Assembly (NCBI GenBank): GCA_025458005.1 | Contig: JALOTG010000005.1 | Span: 1 to 32,017, forward strand | Direction of reading: 5' to 3' | Length of the DNA stretch: 32,017 nt | Origin: Thiobacillaceae bacterium | GTDB taxonomy: Bacteria > Pseudomonadota > Gammaproteobacteria > Burkholderiales > Thiobacillaceae | Shown here: positions 1 to 6,682 of the stretch, piece after piece | How the letters are laid out: the number at the start of each line of letters is the position of its first letter | How positions within the stretch are numbered: position 1 is the first letter of the stretch | The notes under the pieces: generated by a model | The model's database searches: none | What the model saw: the letters and a program-made list of their open reading frames with translations, nothing else | Told to the model about the DNA's origin: nothing | Translations under genes and position numbers: made by a program

Positions 1-1
1 G

Positions 2-406
2 GTGCTGCTGCGCCTGTTCCAGACCTCGCGCCGCTTCGGCATGGAGGTGCAGCCGCAGCTGGTGATGCTGCAGAAGACCCTGATCAACATCGAGGGCCTC
101 GGCCGCGACCTGGACCCGGACCTGGACCTGTGGGCCACCGCCAAGCCGTTCCTGGAGCGCTGGATGAGCGAGCAGGTGGGTTGGCGCGGCTGGCTGGAGC
201 GGCTCAGGGAAGAGGCGCCCTACTGGGGCATGGTCATCCCCCAGTTGCCCCGGCTGGCCCACCAGGCCCTGCGCGGCGACCACCTGGTTCGGCTGGAGAC
301 CGGCATGGAGCTGATGTTGCGCGAGCAGCGCCGCCGCAACCGCTGGCTGATGGCCATCGCGGCCCTGCTCGCCGCCATGCTGTTCCTGCAACTGCCGGTC
401 TGGTAA
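2..406 (+). CDS. ubiB: UbiB-family kinase-like ubiquinone biosynthesis protein, C-terminal fragment
   Basis: This is the last 134 residues of a protein that begins left of the window. UbiB is an atypical kinase/ATPase (ABC1/ADCK family) needed for aerobic ubiquinone synthesis and anchored to the inner membrane. The kinase core is not in the window. What remains is a helical tail with the [24 protein letters not shown] segment typical of late UbiB sequence, then a basic stretch (REQRRRNRW) and one or two hydrophobic C-terminal segments (about residues 114-134) ending in LPVW. The family normally ends in such membrane anchors, so the C-terminus looks intact. The next gene starts 19 bases later on the same strand, but ubiB has no known tie to polyamine transport, so co-transcription would be incidental. 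Identification rests on the recognisable C-terminal pattern only. Confidence 0.8.
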   Translation: MLLRLFQTSRRFGMEVQPQLVMLQKTLINIEGLGRDLDPDLDLWATAKPFLERWMSEQVGWRGWLERLREEAPYWGMVIPQLPRLAHQALRGDHLVRLETGMELMLREQRRRNRWLMAIAALLAAMLFLQLPVW

Positions 407-425
407 GGGCCGGACGCCAGACGCC

Positions 426-1511
426 ATGTCCCTGCTGGAGATCCGCGACGTCACCCGCCGCTTCGGCGCGTTCGAGGCGGTCAAGGAGGTCAGCTTCGGC
501 GTGGAGGGCGGAGAATTCTTCACCCTGCTGGGTCCCTCCGGCTGCGGCAAGACCACCCTGCTCAGGATGATCGCCGGCTTCGACCTGCCGAACGCGGGGC
601 GGATCCTGCTCGACGGCCGTGATCTCGCCGACACCCCGGCCGAGCTTCGGCCGATCCACACCGTGTTCCAGAGCTTTGCCCTGTTCCCCCACCTGACGGT
701 GGCCGAGAACGTCGCCTTTCCGCTCAGGATGGCCCGGGTGCCGGACGACGAACTGAAGCGCCGGCTCGGCGAGGCGCTGGACATGGTGCACCTGGCGGAT
801 CTGGCCGACCACTATCCGCACGAGCTCTCCGGCGGCCAGAAGCAGCGCGTCGCCCTGGCGCGCGGGCTGATCAACCGGCCGCGCCTCTTGCTGCTGGACG
901 AGCCTCTGGGGGCGCTTGACCTCAAGCTGCGCGAGGAGATGCAGCTGGAGCTGATCAAGCTGCAGCGCGAGGTGGGCATCACCTTCATCTTCGTCACCCA
1001 CTCCCAGCCCGAGGCCCTGGCCCTGTCGCACCGCATCGCGGTGATGCGGGATGGCCGCGTCGAGCAGCTCGACGAGCCTTCACGAATCTATGGCTTCCCG
1101 GTCAACCGCTTCGTCGCCGACTTCATCGGCAATTGCAACCTGCTGGAGGCCGAGGTGCGGGCGGCGGACGAGGGCGGCCTGCGCCTGGCGGTGGCCGGTC
1201 TGGGCGAGGTGCGTGCCCCGCCGGACGGGGTCTCGAAGCAGGGGGACAAGGGCTTGCTGGCCTTGCGCCCGGAGCAGGTCGGCGTGGCCGGCGAGGCCGA
1301 CCCGGCCTGGGGCAACCGCTTCCCCGGCACGGTGGAGGACTTCCTCTACATCGGCGACGTCACCACCTACCAGGTGCGCCTGGACAACGGCTTTCGCCTC
1401 CAGGCCCTGCTGCCCAACGCGGCGGCGGGCCGGGCGCGCTTCTTCGATCCCGGCGACCGGGTGACGGTGGGCTGGTCGGGCGCGGCGGGGCACTATGTCC
1501 GGGAAACCTGA
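426..1511 (+). CDS. potA: ABC transporter ATP-binding protein, spermidine/putrescine type (PotA/PotG-like)
   Basis: This 361-residue ATPase energises an inner-membrane importer, most likely for polyamines. The visible motifs are Walker A GPSGCGKTT (residues 36-44), Q-loop Q82 in VFQSFALFPH, signature LSGGQKQ (134-140), Walker B LLLLDEP (154-160), D-loop GALD and switch H192. After about residue 235 comes a TOBE-type regulatory domain (NFRVADFIGNCNLLEAEV-like start), as in PotA and other family members of about 350-380 residues. It begins 19 bases after ubiB and its last 17 bases overlap the first permease gene, which indicates translational coupling. The assignment to polyamines rather than another small cation or organic acid rests on the whole operon (two PotB/PotC-like permeases and a PotD/PotF-like binding protein). 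Substrate is inferred. Confidence 0.88.
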   Translation: MSLLEIRDVTRRFGAFEAVKEVSFGVEGGEFFTLLGPSGCGKTTLLRMIAGFDLPNAGRILLDGRDLADTPAELRPIHTVFQSFALFPHLTVAENVAFPLRMARVPDDELKRRLGEALDMVHLADLADHYPHELSGGQKQRVALARGLINRPRLLLLDEPLGALDLKLREEMQLELIKLQREVGITFIFVTHSQPEALALSHRIAVMRDGRVEQLDEPSRIYGFPVNRFVADFIGNCNLLEAEVRAADEGGLRLAVAGLGEVRAPPDGVSKQGDKGLLALRPEQVGVAGEADPAWGNRFPGTVEDFLYIGDVTTYQVRLDNGFRLQALLPNAAAGRARFFDPGDRVTVGWSGAAGHYVRET

Positions 1512-2412
1512 CCCCCGGCACACCCGACCGCGCGGCGCGCGGCTGACGAAATGGGTCGTCACCGCGCCGCCCACCCTGTTCCTGCTCGCCTTCTTTCTCG
1601 CCCCGGCGCTGATCGTGCTGGTCGCCTCCTTCCAGTATCCGGGCGAGTTCGGCGGGCTGGCGCCGATCACGAACCCCGGCGACGGCCGCGAGCATGGCCT
1701 CACCCTGGAGAACTACGCCTTCTTCTTCAGCGACTTCCTGTTCGCCGAGATCTTCGTCAAGTCCTTCACCGTGGCCGCGCTGTCCACCCTGGCCTGCCTG
1801 GTGCTGGCCTATCCGGTGGCCTGGCTGATCGCCCGCAGCCCCAGGCACCACCGCGACCTGCTGGTGTTGCTGGTGATCCTGCCCTTCGCCAGCAACTTCC
1901 TGATCCGCGTCTACGCCTGGATGATCATCCTCGGGCCGCAGCAGGCCGTGGCCCAGGCGGTGAACGGTGTACTGGCCCTCTTCGGCCTGGCGCCGGTGAA
2001 CCTGCTCTTCTCCCCCTTCGCCGTGCTGGTGGGCATGGTCTACGTGCACCTGCCGTTCATGATCCTGCCCCTCTACACCAACCTGGAGAAGCACGACCCG
2101 GTGCTGCTGGACGCCGCCCAGGACCTGGGGGCCAACGCCTGGCGGCGGTTCTGGCGGGTGACCTGGCCGCTGTCCCTGCCCGGCGTGTTCTCCGGATCGG
2201 CCCTGGTGTTCATCCCGGTGCTGGGCATGTTCGCCGTGCCGGACATACTCGGCGGCACGCGCGACATGCTGATCGGCAACCTGATCAAGGACCAGTTCCT
2301 GGGCGTGCGCGACTGGCCGTTCGGCGCCGCCCTGTCCATCCTCCTCACCCTGGCGGTGCTGGTGCTGGCCGGGCTGGCGGCGTGGGCGGCCAGGCCGCGG
2401 GGGGCGACATGA
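1495..2412 (+). CDS. potB: ABC transporter permease, PotB/PotH-like
   Basis: This 305-residue inner-membrane permease is the first of two transmembrane subunits. Hydrophobic segments are visible near residues 22-45 (VVTAPPTLFLLAFFLAPALI), 85-110, 120-140, 155-180, 225-250 and 275-300, giving the six-helix pattern of binding-protein-dependent transporters. The cytoplasmic EAA loop that docks on the ATPase reads DAAQDLGANAWRRFWRVTWP followed by LSLPG, a near-canonical match. The sequence DILGGTRDMLIGNLI is typical of PotB/PotH. The ATG at 1495 lies inside the 3' end of the ATPase gene in another frame, a 17-base overlap. At the 3' end the stop is embedded in ATGA, which would allow a coupled restart at 2409, but the real second permease begins 144 bases later. 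Confidence 0.88.
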   Translation: MSGKPDPRHTRPRGARLTKWVVTAPPTLFLLAFFLAPALIVLVASFQYPGEFGGLAPITNPGDGREHGLTLENYAFFFSDFLFAEIFVKSFTVAALSTLACLVLAYPVAWLIARSPRHHRDLLVLLVILPFASNFLIRVYAWMIILGPQQAVAQAVNGVLALFGLAPVNLLFSPFAVLVGMVYVHLPFMILPLYTNLEKHDPVLLDAAQDLGANAWRRFWRVTWPLSLPGVFSGSALVFIPVLGMFAVPDILGGTRDMLIGNLIKDQFLGVRDWPFGAALSILLTLAVLVLAGLAAWAARPRGAT

Positions 2413-2556
2413 GCAGGGAGCAGTGCCTGCCGCCAAAGGCGGGAGGCGCGAGCGGCCGCGAATGGCGCCGGCCCGCGCAAGGGAGGGAGATTTGACGGCC
2501 ACTCACTTTCAGCCACGGTTCATCCTTCGGGAAACTGACGTGCGGGGGTCCAAGGC
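2413..2556 (+). other. 144-base spacer between the two permease genes
   Basis: In an operon whose other junctions overlap, this gap stands out. An ATGA at 2409-2412 opens a 28-codon frame (MSREQCLPPKAGG... to the TGA at 2493-2495) with no recognisable domain. The stretch is rich in GC palindromes such as GCGGCCGC and GGCGCCGGCC. It could be a small inserted or degenerated element, or simply leader sequence for the second permease. No promoter or transposon end is evident. Confidence 0.4.
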
Positions 2557-3336
2557 ATGAGGCGCCTGCCCTGGTGGCTGATCCTGGCGGCGGCGGGCAC
2601 CTATGCCTTCCTCTACGTGCCGCTCATCGTCGTGGTGGCCTACTCCTTCAACAACTCCCGGCTCAACGCCGAGTGGGTCGGCTTCACCCTGGACTGGTAC
2701 CGGCTGCTGTTCCAGGACGAGGAGATGCTGCGGGCGGCGCGCAATTCCCTCTTCATCGCCCTGGTGTCCAGCGGCGTGGCCACCGTGCTGGGCACCATGG
2801 CGGGGTTGGCCATGCACCGCTGGCGCTTCCGCTGGCTGCCGCTGCTGGTGGTCACCCCGGTGGCCATGCCGGAGATCCTGCTGGGGGTGTCGCTGCTGGT
2901 GTTCTTCATCCAGGTGCTGCACCTGACGCTGGGGATGCTCTCCGTGGTACTGGCGCACATCACCTTCTCCATCGGCTTCGTCGCCATCGTGGTGCGGGCA
3001 CGCCTGGCCGGCATGGACGAGAGCGTCTTCGAGGCGGCGCGCGACCTGGGGGCAAGCCCCTGGCAGACCTTCCGGCTGGTGACCCTGCCGCTCATCCTGC
3101 CGGCGGTGGTGGCCGGCTTCCTGATGGCCTTCACCCTGTCCATCGACGATTTCGTCATCACCTTCTTCACCGCCGGCGTGGGGGTGTCCACCCTGCCGCT
3201 GCAGATCTACTCCATGATCAAGATCGCGGTGACCCCGGAGGTGAACGCGGTGTCCACCCTGCTCATGCTGCTGACCCTGGTGCTGGTCCTCGCGGCCTCG
3301 CGCCTGGACAAGGGTTTGATGAGGGCCGGCCGATGA
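2557..3336 (+). CDS. potC: ABC transporter permease, PotC/PotI-like
   Basis: This 259-residue second transmembrane subunit of the polyamine-type importer is of normal length for PotC/PotI. It opens with a hydrophobic helix (WWLILAAAGTYAFLYVPLIV, residues 5-24) followed by the family-typical VVVAYSFNNSRL. The EAA loop is EAARDLGASPWQTFRLVTLP, then LILPAV. The stretch SIDDFVITFFTAGVGVSTLP is a strong PotC/PotI signature. Further helices lie near residues 60-85, 95-125, 130-150, 185-205 and 230-250. The ATG at 2557 is the only start that gives the full first helix. The stop at 3334-3336 overlaps the ATG at 3333 of the frame encoding the binding protein (ATGA), an arrangement expected for a coupled operon. 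Confidence 0.9.
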   Translation: MRRLPWWLILAAAGTYAFLYVPLIVVVAYSFNNSRLNAEWVGFTLDWYRLLFQDEEMLRAARNSLFIALVSSGVATVLGTMAGLAMHRWRFRWLPLLVVTPVAMPEILLGVSLLVFFIQVLHLTLGMLSVVLAHITFSIGFVAIVVRARLAGMDESVFEAARDLGASPWQTFRLVTLPLILPAVVAGFLMAFTLSIDDFVITFFTAGVGVSTLPLQIYSMIKIAVTPEVNAVSTLLMLLTLVLVLAASRLDKGLMRAGR

Positions 3337-4463
3337 GCGCGCCCCACGTGGGAGCGGCCCCTGTCCGCGATCACAGGCGCTGGCATCGCGGACAGGGGCC
3401 GCTCCTACAAAGCCATATGCTTGTCCACGCCTTGAGGGTTGTTACCCCGGCCCAGGCCGCCGACACCCTCTACCTCTACAACTGGAACAACTACATCTCC
3501 GACGCCACCATCGCCCGCTTCGAGGCGCGCTGCCGCTGCCGGGTCGTGCAGGACTACTACTCGGACAACGAGGAGATGCTGGCCAAGCTGGCCGCCGGGG
3601 CGAGCGGCTACGACCTCATCGTGCCGACCGGCAACGCGGTGGAGGCGCTGATCCGCTCGAAGCAGCTCAGGCCCATCGACCGGGCTCGGCTGCCCAACCT
3701 GAAGAACATCAAGCCCGAGTTCCTCGATACCCGCTTCGATCCGGGCAACCGCTACTCCGTGCCCTACGCCTACACGGTCACCCTGATCGGCTACAACGAG
3801 CAGAAGCTGCGCGCCCTGGGTCTGCCCACCGACAGCTGGGCGCTGATCTTCGAGCCGAAATATCTGAAGAAGATCAAGGGCCGGGTCACGGTCCTGGATT
3901 CCCAGCGCGAGCTGATGGCCGCCGCCATGAGGTACCTGGGCCATTCCATCAACGACACGGACGAGGCCAGGTGGCGCCGCGCGCGCGACCTGATCCTGCG
4001 CGCCAAGCCCTACTGGGCGGCCTTCAATGCCTCCAGCTACATCAAGGAGCTGACCATCGGCAACATCTGGGTCGCCCACGGCTATTCCAACGACATGTTC
4101 CAGGCCCGCCAGGACGCCCTGCGGGCGGGCCGGCCGTTCAGCATCGGCTATTCCATACCGAAGGAAGGCGCGGTGCTGGCCCTCGACTCCATGGTCCTGC
4201 ACCGCACCGGCCGGCACCCCGATCTGGCGCATCGTTTCATCGACTTCATGCTGGAGGGGGCCAACTCGGCGGAACTGACCAACCTGATCGGCTCGGGCAA
4301 TCCCAACCGCGACGCCCTGCGCTACATCCGCCGGGAAATCGCGGATAATCCGGCCGTTTTTCCGGATGCCGAACACCTCAAGCGGCTGGAGATGATGCGC
4401 GACCTGGACCGCAGGAGCCGCCGGGTGCTGAACCGGATCTGGACCGAGATCAAGTTGCGCTGA
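3333..4463 (+). CDS. potD: Polyamine-type ABC transporter substrate-binding protein (PotD/PotF-like), 5' end altered by REP
   Basis: The mature part, from ADTLYLYNWNNYISD (base 3459 onward), is a clear PotD/PotF-family periplasmic binding protein: LYLYNWNNYI, GYDLIVPTGNAVEALI, YSVPYAYTVTLIGYN, GNIWVAHGYSNDM and a C-terminal FIDFMLEGANSAELTN segment. The N-terminus is abnormal. From the coupled ATG at 3333 the frame reads straight through the REP hairpin (MSAPHVGAAPVRDHRRWHRG...). From the only other nearby ATG (3417) it reads MLVHALRVVTPAQA before the mature start. Neither version has the hydrophobic core of a signal peptide, although an AQA|AD-like cleavage site survives. I infer that REP insertion or rearrangement replaced the signal sequence. 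The protein may be poorly exported or the operon non-functional for uptake. The start chosen is uncertain; the stop and the family are not. Confidence 0.8.
   Translation: MSAPHVGAAPVRDHRRWHRGQGPLLQSHMLVHALRVVTPAQAADTLYLYNWNNYISDATIARFEARCRCRVVQDYYSDNEEMLAKLAAGASGYDLIVPTGNAVEALIRSKQLRPIDRARLPNLKNIKPEFLDTRFDPGNRYSVPYAYTVTLIGYNEQKLRALGLPTDSWALIFEPKYLKKIKGRVTVLDSQRELMAAAMRYLGHSINDTDEARWRRARDLILRAKPYWAAFNASSYIKELTIGNIWVAHGYSNDMFQARQDALRAGRPFSIGYSIPKEGAVLALDSMVLHRTGRHPDLAHRFIDFMLEGANSAELTNLIGSGNPNRDALRYIRREIADNPAVFPDAEHLKRLEMMRDLDRRSRRVLNRIWTEIKLR
3348..3408. repeat. REP-type palindromic element
   Basis: Left arm 3351-3371 starts GGAGCGGCCCCTGTCC and right arm 3385-3405 is its perfect 21-base reverse complement. 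They are separated by a 13-base loop. Outside the arms the ends read GTGG on the left and GTAG on the right (reverse strand), matching the GTRG head tetranucleotide of REP elements handled by REP-associated (RAYT) transposases. The element lies immediately after the permease stop and inside the 5' part of the binding-protein frame. RNA from it would form a very stable hairpin. No RAYT gene is in the window. Confidence 0.82.
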
Positions 4464-4478
4464 ACCGAGCGATACGTC

Positions 4479-4718
4479 ATGGCCCCCACCATCGTCCGTC
4501 ATGGTCCCTTTCGGCTGTTCTTCTTTTCCCGTGAAGAGCCGAGAATGCATGTCCATGTGGCCCATCCCGACGGTGAGGCCAAATTCTGGCTGCAGCCGCG
4601 GGTGTCGCTCGTCAACCATACCGGATTGTCCCCGCGGCAGTTGGCCGAGGCCGAACACATCGTCATGCTGCATCTAGAGGAGATTCGCCATGCCTGGCAC
4701 CAGCACTTTGGCCGCTGA
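4479..4718 (+). CDS. DUF4160 family protein
   Basis: This is a 79-residue small protein. The sequence MAPTIVRHGPFRLFFFSREEPRMHVHV followed by AKFWLQP matches the DUF4160 pattern: short N-terminus, an aromatic beta-strand, then E-x-P-x-HVHV and KFWL. The C-terminal half, with LSPRQLAEAEHIVMLHLEEI, also fits. The function of the family is not established. Such genes commonly pair with a DUF2442 gene, as here, and the pairs are often listed as putative toxin-antitoxin-like modules without firm proof. The last 29 bases overlap the next gene, so the two are almost certainly co-translated. The coding sequence has noticeably more A and T at third positions than the flanking transporter genes, which suggests horizontal acquisition. 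No convincing Shine-Dalgarno is seen before the ATG. Confidence 0.78.
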   Translation: MAPTIVRHGPFRLFFFSREEPRMHVHVAHPDGEAKFWLQPRVSLVNHTGLSPRQLAEAEHIVMLHLEEIRHAWHQHFGR

Positions 4719-4950
4719 AGTAACCCATGTCTCGCCCAAGGGGTTCTGGCTGCTCCTGGGTGAGGAGGAACTCCTCGTGCCGTTCGATGAGTTCCCGTGG
4801 TTCAGGCAGGCCACGATCGAGCAGATTTGCACCCTGGAGTGGCCTACCGCCGATCACCTCTATTGGCCCCTGCTCGACATCGACCTTTCCGTCGAATCCA
4901 TCCGCCACCCCGAGGACTTCCCCTTGAAGGCCAAGCCCGTGCAGGCATAA
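4690..4950 (+). CDS. DUF2442 family protein
   Basis: This is an 86-residue protein starting inside the DUF4160 gene. DUF2442 features are visible: an N-terminal strand pair leading to HVSPKGFWLLLGEEELLVPFDEFPWFRQAT, then EWPTADHLYWPLLDIDLSVESIRHPEDFPL, which matches the family's W-P-x-LDxDLSVESI(L/R)-P core. The role is unknown. The family is found in bacterial accessory regions beside DUF4160 and may bind nucleic acid or the partner protein, but this is not proven. The ATG at 4690 is preceded by AGAGGAGATTCGCC, a good ribosome-binding site located in the upstream gene. The stop is followed after 18 bases by the symporter gene, which has its own AAAGGA site. Confidence 0.8.
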   Translation: MPGTSTLAAEVTHVSPKGFWLLLGEEELLVPFDEFPWFRQATIEQICTLEWPTADHLYWPLLDIDLSVESIRHPEDFPLKAKPVQA

Positions 4951-4968
4951 CACGCAAAGGACCCGCCC

Positions 4969-6402
4969 ATGCTGCTCGGCTTCGTCATCCTCTACCTGGT
5001 CATCTCCATCGGCATCGGCATGTACGCCGCCACCCGCGTGCACAACGCCCGCGACTACATCGCCGCCGGCCGCAGCCTGCCGATCTGGATCGTCATCGCC
5101 ATGGTGTTCGCCACCTGGTTCGGGGCGGAGACCGTGCTGGGCATCCCGGCCACCTTCCTGGAGGAGGACCTGGGCGGGCTGATCTCCGACCCGTTCGGCG
5201 CGTCGCTGTGCCTGGTCCTGTTCGGGCTGTTCTTCGCCCGCAAGCTCTACCGCATGAACCTGCTCACCATCGCCGACTTCTACCGCGAGCGCTACGACCG
5301 GCGCGTCGAGGTGATCACCGGCATCGCCATCGCCCTGTCCTACCTGGGCTGGGTGTCGGCCCAGATCACCGCCCTGGGGCTGGTGTTCAACGTCCTCTCC
5401 GACGGCGAGATCACCCAGGCCCAGGGCATCCTGATCGGCGCCAGCGTCGTCCTGATGTATACCCTCTACGGCGGCATGTGGTCGGTGGCCCTGACCACCT
5501 TCTTCCAGATGATCATCATCGTTGTCGGTCTTTTTTACATCGCCTGGCTGATCGCCGACCAGGCCGGCGGGGTGGCCCCGGTGGTCGCCCACGCCGCCGC
5601 GAACGCCAAGTTCGAGTTCTGGCCCCAGCTGGAGGCGGTGGCCCTGATCGCCTTCATCTCCGGGCTCCTCACCATGGGCTTCGGCTCCATCCCGCAGCAG
5701 GACGTGTTCCAGCGCGCCAACTCGGCGAAGAACGAGAACGTGGCGGTGTGGGGCACGGTGCTGGGCGGGGTGGCCTACTTCCTGTTCGCCGCCGTGCCGC
5801 TGTACATGGCCTATTCGGCGCACCTCATCGACCCCGCCCTGGTCGCCCGCTGGATCGGCGTGGACGCGCAGAAGATCCTGCCCGAGCTGATCAAGGGCGA
5901 CTTCCCCCTCGCCGCCCAGGTCATCTTCTACGGCGCGCTGCTGGCGGTGATCATGTCCACCGCCTCGGGCACCCTGCTGGCCCCCTCGGTGACCATTTCG
6001 GAGAACGTGCTGAAGGGCTTCGTCACCCGGCGCAAGCACCTCTCGGACAGGAAGCTGCTGGCCATGACGCGCTGGGTGGTGGCCGTCTTCGCCGTGCTGG
6101 TGACCGTCTATTCCCTGTGGTCCCTGGACCGGGAGACCACCATCCACCAGATGGTGGAGAACGCCTACAAGGTCACCCTGGTGCTGGCCTTCGTGCCCCT
6201 GGTGGCGGGACTCTACTGGCGGCGGGCCACCACCCGCGGCGCCTACCTGGCCATCGCCTGCGGCCTCGCCACCTGGCTGGGCATGGAATGGCTGGCGCCG
6301 GAAGGCGAGGGCCTCCTGCCGCCGCAGTTCGCCGGCTTCCTGGCGGCCATCGTCGGCATGCTCATCGGCGCTCTCTCCGACGGGCGCAAGCGCGCCTCCT
6401 GA
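4969..6402 (+). CDS. Sodium:solute symporter family protein (SSS)
   Basis: This 477-residue polytopic inner-membrane protein should import a small solute with sodium. About thirteen hydrophobic segments can be traced, beginning with MLLGFVILYLVISIGIGMYA. Typical SSS features include ARDYIAAGRSLP after helix 1, ATWFGAETVLGIPATF, TIADFYRERYDRRVEV, LYGGMWSVALTTFFQM (the conserved GGM-W-V-TD/F region) and GSIPQQDVFQRANSAKNE. The length is usual for the family. The substrate (proline, pantothenate, acetate, others) cannot be told from sequence alone. An AAAGGA ribosome-binding site precedes the ATG. No two-component or metabolic partner lies alongside. The next gene is 280 bases downstream with its own promoter, so this is the last gene of its transcript. 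Confidence 0.85.
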   Translation: MLLGFVILYLVISIGIGMYAATRVHNARDYIAAGRSLPIWIVIAMVFATWFGAETVLGIPATFLEEDLGGLISDPFGASLCLVLFGLFFARKLYRMNLLTIADFYRERYDRRVEVITGIAIALSYLGWVSAQITALGLVFNVLSDGEITQAQGILIGASVVLMYTLYGGMWSVALTTFFQMIIIVVGLFYIAWLIADQAGGVAPVVAHAAANAKFEFWPQLEAVALIAFISGLLTMGFGSIPQQDVFQRANSAKNENVAVWGTVLGGVAYFLFAAVPLYMAYSAHLIDPALVARWIGVDAQKILPELIKGDFPLAAQVIFYGALLAVIMSTASGTLLAPSVTISENVLKGFVTRRKHLSDRKLLAMTRWVVAVFAVLVTVYSLWSLDRETTIHQMVENAYKVTLVLAFVPLVAGLYWRRATTRGAYLAIACGLATWLGMEWLAPEGEGLLPPQFAGFLAAIVGMLIGALSDGRKRAS

Positions 6403-6459
6403 CCGGCCCGGTCTGCCGCGGGCGGCTGCGCCCACCCCCCGCCGGCCATGACGCTCCCC

Positions 6460-6488
6460 GGCCGGTCGGCGCATCGAGCCGATCGGCC
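6460..6488 (+). terminator. Hairpin after symporter gene, weak terminator candidate
   Basis: GGCCGGTCGGC (6460-6470), a 7-base loop and GCCGATCGGCC (6478-6488) form an 11-pair stem with one G-U pair. Only TTGATG follows, so there is no proper T-run. It may need Rho or act as a 3' stabiliser. Confidence 0.4.
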
Positions 6489-6517
6489 TTGATGTCCCTC
6501 ATCATCGTCATCCTGTT

Positions 6518-6566
6518 TGTCGGTTTTATTTACGTCTTTTCGCGAAAATTGTCGGATCGCTTTACA
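6518..6566 (+). promoter_or_regulatory. Two direct copies of TGTCGG-N5-TTTAC(A/G), putative activator sites
   Basis: Copy 1 is TGTCGG at 6518-6523, five bases, then TTTACG at 6529-6534. Copy 2 is TGTCGG at 6550-6555, five bases, then TTTACA at 6561-6566. They are 32 bases apart (three helical turns) and lie roughly 70-115 bases upstream of the -24/-12 promoter, where a sigma-54 enhancer-binding protein normally binds. In PEP-CTERM systems the NtrC-like regulator PrsR is the known partner of sigma-54; that it binds here is inferred. A TTTTCGCGAAAA palindrome (6537-6548) sits between them. Confidence 0.6.
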
Positions 6567-6631
6567 AATTTTCGCTTCCCCCCTGCCCGGCCCAGAAAGC
6601 AAGTCATTGAATAATCATGTAATTCATCGAG

Positions 6632-6647
6632 TGGCATGAGGGTTGCT
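6632..6647 (+). promoter_or_regulatory. Sigma-54 (-24/-12) promoter
   Basis: TGGCATGAGGGTTGCT matches the TGGCAYR-N4-TTGCW consensus, with GG at 6633-6634 and GC at 6645-6646, exactly ten bases between them. The start codon of the PEP-CTERM gene is 36 bases downstream, leaving room for a short leader with AAGGA. The region just upstream (6597-6630) is AT-rich, which could favour the bending needed for activator contact. Confidence 0.82.
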
Positions 6648-6682
6648 AATGACTGTGCACCCTCATGACGCAAGGATAATCC

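Noticed and set aside
4663-6474. 603-codon open frame on the minus strand opposite the symporter
   Set aside because: Low-complexity His/Gly/Gln/Asp-rich translation, no domain, and it lies fully over a well-supported membrane transporter.
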